Source: Candidatus Azambacteria bacterium (GTDB lineage Bacteria > Patescibacteriota > Minisyncoccia > GWC2-36-17 > JACQAJ01). Taken from it: a stretch of DNA of 5,107 nucleotides. Both the position numbers and the translations under genes were made by a program. Shown here in pieces: positions 1-5,107 of the stretch. The stretch's first letter is position 1; the number at the start of each line of letters is the position of its first letter. The notes under the pieces were generated by a model that had not been told where the DNA came from, did no database searches, and saw only the letters and a list, made by a program, of their open reading frames with translations. The DNA lies in NCBI GenBank assembly GCA_016195045.1, contig JACQAJ010000003.1, forward strand, positions 1-5,107, read 5' to 3'.

Positions 1-1127
1 TATCAGCTTTAATTTCATCTTGCCATAGACCCCCTTTAGCTAAAATTTCTTCTTGAGAAAGCGGATATAAGATTTGAGCCAAAGAATTATTATAAGCAAA
101 ATTGGAAAAGTTATAGGGAAAATATTCTCCGTAAATTCCTTGTTTTAAGAGTTTCTCTTTGAGATCATCGACAATTCTAAAATAATCATTGGGCAGATAA
201 ACTTTATTAAAAATGGCGTGGGAAACATTTTTTAGACCGACACAACCAAAACAGTTCAGGCAATTTTGACAAGAAAAAACATATTCGCAATCAATACAAG
301 CTTTACTAGCATAACCAAATTTTACCTTGGAAGATCCGTTACCAACATTGGTAACTTCGTATAATTGATTAGATTTTCCAGAAAATCCGACATCCATGGA
401 ATCTTTTGTCATGATAATGAATTGCCCATATCTAATATTTTCCGAATTTTCAGCTTGAAATGACCAAAAAGCGTCTCGACAATTTTCTATATCACTACCA
501 ACCATATTACTTGATTGTTTAATTCGAACCGCTCTAATTGGCTGAGATTTTACTAAATCCCAAAATCTTTTCGTTGCGGTTTCAGTTTCACTTCTCTTTC
601 CCAGATCAATTTCTTTTCTTTTAATTTCGTATTCCGCTTTACTAAGTTGTTGGTTAAAAAAACAATAACTTTTATTTCTTAAATTAACGCAACCAAAACA
701 ATTAGAGCAATTTCGGCAATCATAGAGAAAATCACTTTCTATGCAATCATTGGAAAAATATATATGAGTACACTTAAAACATTTTTTAGTCAGGACATTG
801 TTATATCCTCCTTCAACAAAACAAGTATAATACGAATCAACCACATCTTTGGAACTAAAAGCTGCAATGCTGTACATAATATTCTCTGAATTCCAAGAAC
901 CAAAAACATAGTAACAATTTTTCAAATTGCCTCCAGAAAAACTATAATCGCTGTTGAGGCAATCAGTTCTTTTACGAACCAAAGGGTGTGGAACTTTTAA
1001 AAGCAATTGGTAATATTGATTTAAAAAATCTTTCTCTAATTCAACTTCGCTATTATATTCCAATAGGACTGGCTTTTTCTAGAATACTGTCGAGTAAGGT
1101 ATCGAACTTTGGTGTTTTGGAAGGCAT
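1..1127 (-). CDS. Cysteine-rich CxxCxxCFGC protein of Patescibacteria type, C-terminus off the window, 5' end frameshifted
   Basis: No function is known to me; I recognise the family as a common uncharacterised Patescibacteria protein. The ATG at 1127 opens a conserved-looking N-terminus (MPSKTPKFDTLLDSILEK) that stops at 1053. The body is read in a second frame, open from 1078 to the left edge, about 359 residues. Removing one A from the A5 run at 1074-1078 joins the two frames into ...SILEKPVLLEYN... . The body holds two similar blocks, each with four cysteines spaced C-x2-C-x2-C-x2-C and ending CFGCV: DCRNCSNCFGCVNLRN (coded near 689-718) and SCQNCLNCFGCVGLKN (near 242-271). Each block is followed by F/IFN and a lysine-rich helix. 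Further scattered NC and C pairs suggest a repeated, metal-binding fold. The visible end (GEYFPYNFSNFAYN, then LAQILYPLSQEE) matches the part of the family that, as I recall, precedes a C-terminal zinc ribbon, here cut off. No signal peptide or membrane segment is seen. It lies 25 nt after the 63-residue gene and is probably cotranscribed. Family identity is fairly sure; metal binding is inferred. Confidence 0.75.
1074..1078 (-). other. Frameshift point at an A5 run in the cysteine-rich gene
   Basis: On the minus strand the run GAAAAAG lies where the two reading frames of the cysteine-rich gene meet. The upstream frame ends at a TAA at 1055-1053. The downstream frame has a TAG at 1081-1079 just before it opens. 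The frames overlap only between 1078 and 1056, so the shift must occur there. One extra A in the run accounts for it exactly. It could be a sequencing or assembly error, a true mutation, or less likely a programmed +1 shift. Confidence 0.65.
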
Positions 1128-1152
1128 AAGAATAATCGATAATTTATAATTT

Positions 1153-1344
1153 TTAATTAGTTATTTCTTTCGTTTTTTTGAAAACTAAACATAACCACTC
1201 ACTTTGACTTTCTTTTGGGTCTGATTTTTTTAGGTTAGCAATAAATAATTGTCTGGCTTTCTCACCCGAGAACCTGGTCCCCATAACGGGAATCTGATGA
1301 AAAGCAATTCTCTCTTTAAAACTTTTTCTACTTTCTATTTTCAT
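1153..1344 (-). CDS. Small hypothetical protein, 63 residues
   Basis: I do not recognise this protein. It begins with ATG 9 nt after the stop codon of the membrane protein gene upstream on the same strand and ends 25 nt before the ATG of the cysteine-rich gene, so it fits neatly into the gap as the middle member of a leftward operon. The product (MKIESRKSFKERIAFHQIPV...) is basic and lysine-rich, has one central stretch MGTRFSGEKARQLFIANLKK that could form a helix, and ends in a lysine-rich tail. It has no signal peptide, membrane segment or cysteine cluster apart from a single Cys near the end. No Shine-Dalgarno site precedes it, so translation would rely on coupling to the gene before it. 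The case rests on position and plausible composition only. The overlapping plus-strand frame is a less likely alternative. Confidence 0.45.
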   Translation of the reverse strand: MKIESRKSFKERIAFHQIPVMGTRFSGEKARQLFIANLKKSDPKESQSEWLCLVFKKTKEITN

Positions 1345-1353
1345 TTACTAGTG

Positions 1354-2691
1354 TTATTCATCCGCAAACACCGGCAGCCCGGCTGGGGCGCCCATTTTTT
1401 TACTAGGAAGCAGTTTGATACTGGGAGAAGTTAAAACCATCTTAGTGGGAGGATGAAAAATGGTTGCTAATTCTTCCACATTCAAAATAATTTCTTTGGA
1501 AGCCCAATTAAAATTCCATAATTTAATATTAAGCACCTTACCCATAAAAGATTCCTCGGGCATTTTTCTTTCATGGAATTCATAAAGTAATCTTTGGCGT
1601 CGAGCTTCTTCTCTTCTCTCAAGGAAGATGTGGGGAAAGTCGATTAGTTTGGTTCGAGTTTCAACCTTACTATTACTTTTAAAAGAATTAGAGTCATTAG
1701 AAGAATATTGATTGAGGGCGCCCCGCAGACCTCGACGAGGAAAATTAGTACTATAGATGGCATTGGGTGAAAGATAAATATATCTGATGATGGTCTCAAA
1801 AGCCGGTTTTGAGATTTTATTTTCGAGTAATTCTAATTCTTGCTGTTCGTAAGTCGAAAGTGGTCGAGAACGAGAAACTTTAACTGGGACACCATCTTTG
1901 CCGGCGTAAGTCTCTTCTATTTTACCACTTTCTTTTAGTTCTTGGGCTCGGTGTTCGCCGGCATGAACCCAATGTTCAAGATGTTCATTAACGGCTGGTC
2001 GGATGAGTATTTGGAGATAAACTTTTTCTTTTCGATCAATTTTAGAAAAGGCTTCGATTAAAGAGGAGATGGGGTCGAGAGTTTCTTCTTCTTCTGGGGC
2101 AGTGGGAAATTCTGCATAAGTTCGAATTGGCCAATAATCCGGCTTGCTAAGAATAAATTCCGAGCCAAAAAAATTATAGTCTTGTTGGTAAATTTCACTA
2201 GTGTGTTCCGGGAGATCATGCAGATAATCTGGGACTTCGACTAATTCAATTTCGGGATACTGGCCATAAAAACAGGCTTGCGTCATTGATTTATGTTTTT
2301 CCGGACTTCTAATATAAAAATGAAGTTCACCGCCAAGACTAGCTATCTCCAGGGACCACCAAAGAGTTACTTCACCGTCCCAATAGATTTCAATGATATC
2401 ATCGGCGCTGTTTTTGAGGGTATAGAGATTTAAAAGAACCTGTTCCATGGCCTTGGGTGTCTTTTTTATTTCTCGGGGCAATCTAATTTCATAAAGAACT
2501 CCACCATGAACCCAATCAATCCAGTCTTCTTCAAAAATTTTTCTCATTCGATAGACCCAAATTTCTTTAAAAGTCCAGAAAAGAATCAAGAAAAGCCAAA
2601 GCCACCAAAAATTGACTATTTGATTAAAAATGACCCCTAAAAACGGAACATAAACATCAGTAATGGGGAAATTGGTTTGATTGGGTACCAT
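1354..2691 (-). CDS. Membrane-anchored protein of a Patescibacteria family linked to HerA/VirB4-like ATPases (DUF8128-like)
   Basis: The product has 445 residues from the ATG at 2691. A short outer or lumenal N-terminus is followed by one strongly hydrophobic, tryptophan-rich segment at about residues 24-46 (FWWLWLFLILFWTF inside it), then a positively charged stretch (YRMRK), so the remaining 400 residues are probably cytoplasmic. The soluble part shows a strand-rich domain at about 60-155 (VLYEIRLPRE, GELHFYIRSPEKHK, YPEIELVEVPDY), a second similar domain with VYLQILIRP at about 224-231, an acidic linker, and a C-terminal motif VEELATIFHPP at about 405-415. I recall these motifs from Patescibacteria proteins near or fused to HerA/VirB4-type ATPases of DNA-transfer or pilus systems, and I believe the family is DUF8128. 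No ATPase lies in this window and no Walker motif is seen in the protein itself. A TTG at 2727 would add 12 residues, but the ATG lies just after a promoter whose expected start site is at that ATG, so I prefer 2691. It heads the leftward gene group. Confidence 0.85.
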   Translation of the reverse strand: MVPNQTNFPITDVYVPFLGVIFNQIVNFWWLWLFLILFWTFKEIWVYRMRKIFEEDWIDWVHGGVLYEIRLPREIKKTPKAMEQVLLNLYTLKNSADDIIEIYWDGEVTLWWSLEIASLGGELHFYIRSPEKHKSMTQACFYGQYPEIELVEVPDYLHDLPEHTSEIYQQDYNFFGSEFILSKPDYWPIRTYAEFPTAPEEEETLDPISSLIEAFSKIDRKEKVYLQILIRPAVNEHLEHWVHAGEHRAQELKESGKIEETYAGKDGVPVKVSRSRPLSTYEQQELELLENKISKPAFETIIRYIYLSPNAIYSTNFPRRGLRGALNQYSSNDSNSFKSNSKVETRTKLIDFPHIFLERREEARRQRLLYEFHERKMPEESFMGKVLNIKLWNFNWASKEIILNVEELATIFHPPTKMVLTSPSIKLLPSKKMGAPAGLPVFADE

Positions 2692-2697
2692 GGTCCT

Positions 2698-2727
2698 ATT
2701 ATATACCAAAAAGTAGTCTGTTGGCAA
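2698..2727 (-). promoter_or_regulatory. Leftward sigma70-like promoter with predicted leaderless start
   Basis: On the minus strand TTGCCA (2727-2722, five of six matches to TTGACA) is separated by 18 bases from a perfect TATAAT (2703-2698). The seventh base after the -10 box is the A of the ATG at 2691, the normal distance to a transcription start, so the mRNA would begin at or next to the start codon. The AGGA between them is too close to the ATG (two bases) to be a good ribosome binding site. Confidence 0.65.
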
Positions 2728-2747
2728 AAGTTTTTTTGGTGTATAAT
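2721..2747 (+). promoter_or_regulatory. Rightward sigma70-like promoter with predicted leaderless start
   Basis: A perfect TATAAT lies at 2742-2747, and the ATG of the ribonuclease gene begins eight bases after it, so transcription should start within a base or two of the ATG. The -35 box is less clear: TTGGCA (2721-2726) leaves a short 15-base spacer, and TGTTGG at 17 bases is a poorer match. TTGGCA overlaps the -35 box of the leftward promoter on the other strand, so both promoters would compete for polymerase. Confidence 0.55.
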
Positions 2748-2754
2748 AGACTTT

Positions 2755-4128
2755 ATGAAAATAACTTTTTTGGGGGCGACCAGTGAGGTGACGGGTTCTA
2801 ATTACTTATTAGAACATGACGGAGTTAAAATTTTGATTGATTGTGGTTTATTTCAATCAGGGCGTTTTAGTGATCAGAAAAATTATCAACCATTTAAATT
2901 TAATCCCGCCGAAATTGATTGTGTGATCTTGACCCATGCTCATATTGATCATTCCGGTCGGATTCCAGTTTTAGTTAAACAAGGACAAGGGTTTCAGGGG
3001 GAAATATACGGAACCTCTCCGACTCTTGATTTTGTGGAAATTCTTCTTTCTGATTCTTTGCGGATTCTGGAGAAAGAAGCCCGGTATCATGATCGGGATC
3101 CAGTTTATAATGAAGCCAATGTGGCTAAGGCGGTCAGTTTATTTAAAAAAGTTGAATATAATAACGAAATATCAATTTCCCAAAATTTATCTTTTATCTT
3201 AAGAGATGCTGGGCATATTTTGGGTTCAGCAATTATCGAGATTTTTTACAGTAAAGGTGATGGTCCAAAAAAGAAGGCAGTTTTTTCAGGGGATTTGGGT
3301 AACTATCCCAATCCAATGTTAAAAAGAACTACTGAGGTTGATCAGGCCGATTATCTAGTGATGGAATCAACTTACGGTGGCCATCAACACGAAGACATTG
3401 AGTCTCGAGCCAAAATTTTGAAAAAGGTGATCACGGAGACGATCAATAACGGAGGAGTCTTGATGGTTCCGGCTTTTGCGATTGAGCGGACTCAAGAACT
3501 TTTAAGGGAGATCAATGAATTAGTGGAAAAAAAACAAATACCTCGGGTGCCAATATTTTTGGATTCACCCTTAGCGATTAAAGTGACTGACATCTATAAA
3601 CAATTTCAGCGTTATTTTAATGAGGAAGTTAAAAAGGTGATCAAATCAGGCGATGATATTTTTCAATTTCCGGGTCTTAATTTTTGTTTAACCCCAGAAC
3701 AATCAAAAAGGATTAATAGTATTCCGGCTCCGAAAATAATTATCGCTGGGAGTGGGATGTCTAATGGGGGACGAATTATTCATCACGAACGACGTTATCT
3801 TTCTGATCCTAAAAATACTTTGCTAATTATTGGTTACCAAGCCGCAGGAACCTTGGGTCGCAAGATTATTGATGGAGCAGAACGAGTGGAGATTTTAGGT
3901 GAAGCGATAAAAGTTCGAGCTCAAATCAAAAAGATCGGTGGTTATTCGGCTCATGCCGATCAAGATAAATTAATTGATTGGGTCAGACCAATGAAACAGT
4001 CTGTAAAGAAAGTTTTTTTAGTCCACGGTGAACCTGATTCAATGCAAATTCTAGCAACCAAAATCAAAAAAGAATTAGCTCTCGAACCAATAATTCCCAA
4101 TTTCGGCGAGTCTTTTGAATTGGATTAA
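2755..4128 (+). CDS. Metallo-beta-lactamase/beta-CASP ribonuclease (CPSF73/TTHA0252-like)
   Basis: A predicted cytoplasmic zinc-dependent RNase that processes or degrades RNA, 457 residues, the usual length for bacterial members. All family motifs are present: motif 1 Asp29 (ILIDCG), motif 2 HAHIDH at 61-66, motif 3 His154 (DAGHILGSA), motif 4 Asp180 (FSGDLG), beta-CASP motif A Glu204 (MESTYGG), motif B His400 (GYSAHAD) and motif C His424 (LVHGEP). The beta-CASP cap lies roughly at 205-385, with VPAFAIERTQELL near 238-250 and a glycine-rich IIAGSGMSNGGR at 329-340. The C-terminus ends soon after motif C, with no RNase J-type C-terminal domain and no KH domain, so this is the simple CPSF/YSH1-like form rather than RNase J or archaeal aCPSF1. 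The frame extends upstream to an ATG at 2677, but the promoter -10 box lies between the two, and the homologous N-terminus (MKITFLGATSEVTGS) begins at 2755. It stands alone rightward, with 88 nt before the next gene. Endo- or exonuclease preference cannot be read from the sequence. Confidence 0.95.
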   Translation: MKITFLGATSEVTGSNYLLEHDGVKILIDCGLFQSGRFSDQKNYQPFKFNPAEIDCVILTHAHIDHSGRIPVLVKQGQGFQGEIYGTSPTLDFVEILLSDSLRILEKEARYHDRDPVYNEANVAKAVSLFKKVEYNNEISISQNLSFILRDAGHILGSAIIEIFYSKGDGPKKKAVFSGDLGNYPNPMLKRTTEVDQADYLVMESTYGGHQHEDIESRAKILKKVITETINNGGVLMVPAFAIERTQELLREINELVEKKQIPRVPIFLDSPLAIKVTDIYKQFQRYFNEEVKKVIKSGDDIFQFPGLNFCLTPEQSKRINSIPAPKIIIAGSGMSNGGRIIHHERRYLSDPKNTLLIIGYQAAGTLGRKIIDGAERVEILGEAIKVRAQIKKIGGYSAHADQDKLIDWVRPMKQSVKKVFLVHGEPDSMQILATKIKKELALEPIIPNFGESFELD

Positions 4129-4158
4129 TTAATCACTATTCGGTAATTTAATATTATT

Positions 4159-4196
4159 TACTCTCCTATTGGGACGGTCGTCTCGATAGGAGAGTA
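4159..4196. repeat. Long perfect hairpin, copy 1 of a 37-nt repeat
   Basis: TACTCTCCTAT at 4159-4169 is exactly complementary to ATAGGAGAGTA at 4186-4196. Inside it TGGGAC and GTCTCG pair further, with G-U wobbles, leaving a four-base GGTC loop: about 17 pairs in 38 bases. The 37 bases from 4160 are repeated without change at 4844-4880. No T-run follows on either strand, so it is not a standard intrinsic terminator. It ends 20 bases before the PaaX-type gene. Confidence 0.9.
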
Positions 4197-4201
4197 GGTG
4201 A

Positions 4202-4207
4202 TAAAAT
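4202..4207 (+). promoter_or_regulatory. Possible -10 box for the PaaX-type gene
   Basis: TAAAAT lies nine bases before the ATG at 4217, a spacing like that of the two leaderless promoters in the centre of the window. No good -35 box is seen; its place would fall inside the hairpin ending at 4196, so a protein bound there would block or assist this promoter. This is a weak call from a single AT-rich hexamer. Confidence 0.3.
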
Positions 4208-4216
4208 CGGGTCTAC

Positions 4217-4837
4217 ATGATTATAAAAGATAAAAAAAAGAAAGGAGAAAAAATAGAAAAAATTTTAAACTTACTTCAAGGTGGGGCGGAGATGACTGCC
4301 AGTCTTTTGGATGTGTTTCTGTGTGATTATAATACTTCCTATAAAAAGATGCGAAAAGTGATGAGTGAACCGAGCACTTCGTATTTTAAGACAAATTGGG
4401 CTGAGGCTTATCGAGAACGTCAACAATTTTATAATATTTTAAATAAACTTAAAAAGAGTGGATTAATTTCTAAAAAGGAGATTAATAATTCATCCAAATG
4501 GTTTATTACTAAAAATGGTTTAGAAAAATTACAAATATTAAAAACTGGCAAAATGTTTGATATTCATTCTGCTGATTATTCATGGTATAAAAAAGAGTCT
4601 AGCGAGTTTTGTATTGTTATTTTTGATATTCCCGAAGATGATAGGCATAAAAGAAGGTGGATTAGGTCTGCTCTTATCAGTCTTGATTTCATGCTTTTAC
4701 AAAATAGTGTTTGGATTGGGAAAAATAGTATTCCAGAACAATTTATCCATGATTTGAAGGAAAAAAAGATGCTTGATTATGTTCATATCTTTGGAGTAGG
4801 GGATCAGGGAACAATAGAAAAATTATTTAGTGATTAA
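4217..4837 (+). CDS. PaaX-type protein: N-terminal winged helix plus C-terminal Cas2-like domain
   Basis: The product has 206 residues. Residues about 10-108 look like a winged helix-turn-helix: an N-terminal helix (KIEKILNLL), a region at 62-82 ending LNKLKKSGLISKK, and the wing SSKWFITKNGLEKLQ. Residues about 129-200 form a ferredoxin-like, Cas2-like domain: FCIVIFDIPEDDRHKRRW (first strand, with Asp137 at the place of the Cas2 catalytic Asp), then SLDFMLLQNSVWIG and DYVHIFGV. This architecture matches the PaaX family, whose central domain is described as Cas2-like, and the FDIPE...LLQNSVWIGK pattern is one I recall as common in Patescibacteria, where it is often labelled PaaX or Cas2. Phenylacetate genes are absent here, so the classical PaaX role should not be assumed. 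No cas1, other cas genes or CRISPR array are seen. DNA binding is inferred from the winged helix; nuclease activity is uncertain. The gene is tightly enclosed by two copies of the 37-nt hairpin, 20 bases before the start and 6 bases after the stop. No clear ribosome binding site precedes it. Confidence 0.85.
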   Translation: MIIKDKKKKGEKIEKILNLLQGGAEMTASLLDVFLCDYNTSYKKMRKVMSEPSTSYFKTNWAEAYRERQQFYNILNKLKKSGLISKKEINNSSKWFITKNGLEKLQILKTGKMFDIHSADYSWYKKESSEFCIVIFDIPEDDRHKRRWIRSALISLDFMLLQNSVWIGKNSIPEQFIHDLKEKKMLDYVHIFGVGDQGTIEKLFSD

Positions 4838-4843
4838 GCGGTC

Positions 4844-4880
4844 ACTCTCCTATTGGGACGGTCGTCTCGATAGGAGAGTA
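4844..4880. repeat. Long perfect hairpin, copy 2 of the 37-nt repeat
   Basis: Identical to 4160-4196 over all 37 bases, including the loop and the G-U wobble pairs, while the bases on either side differ (GGTC before and CGGTGG after, against TTTT and GGTGAT). It starts six bases after the stop codon of the PaaX-type gene. No T-run follows. Because the unit is palindromic, the two copies are direct and nearly inverted repeats at once. Confidence 0.9.
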
Positions 4881-4937
4881 CGGTGGCTAAGTTATTTTGT
4901 AACCTCTCACATTTCTACATATTCGTTCTTATTTTCT

Positions 4938-4979
4938 TGTCATTCTTCGCCCCCCGCAAAGCGGGGGCTCAGGATGACA
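4938..4979. repeat. GC-rich GTCATCCTGAGC-type dispersed repeat hairpin
   Basis: TGTCAT (4938-4943) pairs with ATGACA (4974-4979), and CCCCCGC (4951-4957) pairs with GCGGGGG (4961-4967) around an AAA loop, with partial pairing between. Read on the minus strand it begins TGTCATCCTGAGCCCCCGC, which resembles the GTCATCCTGAGCG-type repeat I know as scattered through many bacterial genomes. It is far more GC-rich than its surroundings. No T-run follows on either strand. CTCACA (4906-4911) and TGTGAG (4982-4987) could form an outer stem. Confidence 0.6.
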
Positions 4980-4993
4980 GGTGTGAGTGATTA

Positions 4994-5107
4994 GTGCGCC
5001 AAGGTAAGCTTTAATAATGTAGTTGGTTAAAATCCAACCTATCAAAAGTCTAGCCAACAGGATAGTACGGAACTCTGCATTGTAACTGGTAACAGATACG
5101 ATGAAGC
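4994..5107 (+). mobile_element. 5' end of a probable group II intron, cut by the window edge
   Basis: The sequence from 4994 begins GTGCGCCAAGGTAAGC, agreeing with the conserved GUGYG start of bacterial group II introns. It continues with features I associate with their domain I: a small hairpin GTTGG/CCAAC (5022-5026 with 5034-5038), the phrase AGTCTAGCCAACAG, a TACGGAAC stretch, and GTAACTGGTAACAG followed by ATGAAGC. No open reading frame occurs in this part, as expected for the structured 5' RNA before the reverse transcriptase gene, which would lie to the right. The 5' exon is non-coding repeat sequence with a hairpin ending 14 bases upstream. The catalytic domain V is outside the window, so the class and completeness cannot be judged. 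Confidence 0.6.

Larger units (their letters stand above)
2696..2749. repeat. Inverted repeat spanning both divergent promoters
   Basis: The plus-strand arm TTTTTGGTGTATAATAG (2733-2749) matches the minus-strand arm TTTTTGGTATATAATAG (2712-2696) at 16 of 17 positions, and the one difference is a G-T wobble. The arms contain the two -10 boxes and the T-rich stretch before each. The 20-base centre holds the shared -35 region. The symmetry goes well beyond the -10 hexamers, which suggests a duplicated promoter module or an operator seen by a symmetric regulator. Confidence 0.75.
4159..4880. mobile_element. Possible hairpin-bounded single-gene cassette
   Basis: A 722-base unit made of hairpin, PaaX-type gene and hairpin. 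Identical ends around one gene whose product carries a DNA-binding domain and a Cas2-like fold resemble a small mobile unit. No target-site duplication is visible, and the product has no known transposase motif (no HUH, DDE or serine recombinase signature), so mobility is a hypothesis. The same arrangement would arise if the hairpins are operators or dispersed REP-like repeats. Confidence 0.3.

Noticed and set aside
1249..1434. Plus-strand open frame of 61 codons
   Set aside because: It lies opposite the end of the membrane protein gene and the 63-residue gene, has no promoter or family signature, and looks like a frame shadow.
2692..2727. TTG start at 2727 for the membrane protein
   Set aside because: The TTG falls within the -35 box of the leftward promoter, and the predicted transcript begins at the ATG at 2691.
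2677..2754. N-terminal extension of the ribonuclease from the ATG at 2677
   Set aside because: It would read through the promoter region and add 26 residues before the conserved MBL start; the -10 box at 2742-2747 lies after that ATG.
4159..4196. Intrinsic terminator after the ribonuclease gene
   Set aside because: The stem is strong but no T-run follows on either strand, and the identical copy after the next gene also lacks one. It may still affect RNA ends, but the terminator pattern is not met.
4557..4757. Plus-strand open frame of 66 codons inside the PaaX-type gene
   Set aside because: It is wholly inside a well-supported gene in another frame. Its hydrophobic product is what a shifted reading of this coding sequence would give.
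4159..4880. CRISPR array or adaptation module, given the 37-nt repeats and Cas2-like protein
   Set aside because: There are only two repeats, separated by a whole gene rather than by short spacers, and no cas1 or other cas gene is present; the Cas2-like domain belongs to a PaaX-type protein.
4881..5107. tRNA or other small RNA gene in the right-hand non-coding region
   Set aside because: I could not find a cloverleaf with a TTC-type T-arm; the structured sequence from 4994 fits a group II intron better.

Overview
The window looks like a piece of a Candidate Phyla Radiation (Patescibacteria) chromosome. The base composition is AT-rich with no strong Shine-Dalgarno sites, two genes appear to have almost no 5' leader, and three of the four main genes belong to protein families I know chiefly or commonly from Patescibacteria: the cysteine-rich CxxCxxCFGC protein, the membrane-anchored protein with an ELATIFH motif, and the winged-helix plus Cas2-like (PaaX-type) protein. 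This assignment comes from remembered family resemblance, not from a search.

Left half, minus strand (2691 down to 1): a probable three-gene unit reading leftward. It holds a 445-residue protein with one N-terminal membrane anchor, a 63-residue hypothetical protein 9 nt further on, and, 25 nt after that, a cysteine-rich protein that runs off the left edge. The last gene is split near its 5' end by a one-base frameshift at an A5 run (1074-1078 on the plus strand). This could be a true lesion or an assembly or sequencing error.

Centre, 2692-2754: a 63-bp divergent control region. It carries two sigma70-like promoters facing outward, their -35 boxes overlapping on one TTGGCAA, inside a 17-nt inverted repeat with 16 of 17 matches. 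Both -10 boxes lie 6-7 nt before the start codon, so both mRNAs are predicted to be leaderless or nearly so. The rightward gene (2755-4128) is a complete metallo-beta-lactamase/beta-CASP ribonuclease of the CPSF73/TTHA0252 type with every catalytic motif intact.

Right end, plus strand: the PaaX-type gene (4217-4837) sits between two identical 37-nt copies of a long perfect hairpin (4160-4196 and 4844-4880). This arrangement fits a small mobile cassette, a pair of autoregulatory operators, or a REP-like dispersed repeat; the sequence alone does not decide among them. After it come a GC-rich hairpin of the widespread GTCATCCTGAGC type (4938-4979) and, from 4994 to the edge, what looks like the 5' end of a group II intron (GTGCGCC start and domain I-like sequence). 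The right end is therefore a repeat- and mobile-element-rich accessory zone, while the centre is ordinary housekeeping RNA metabolism.
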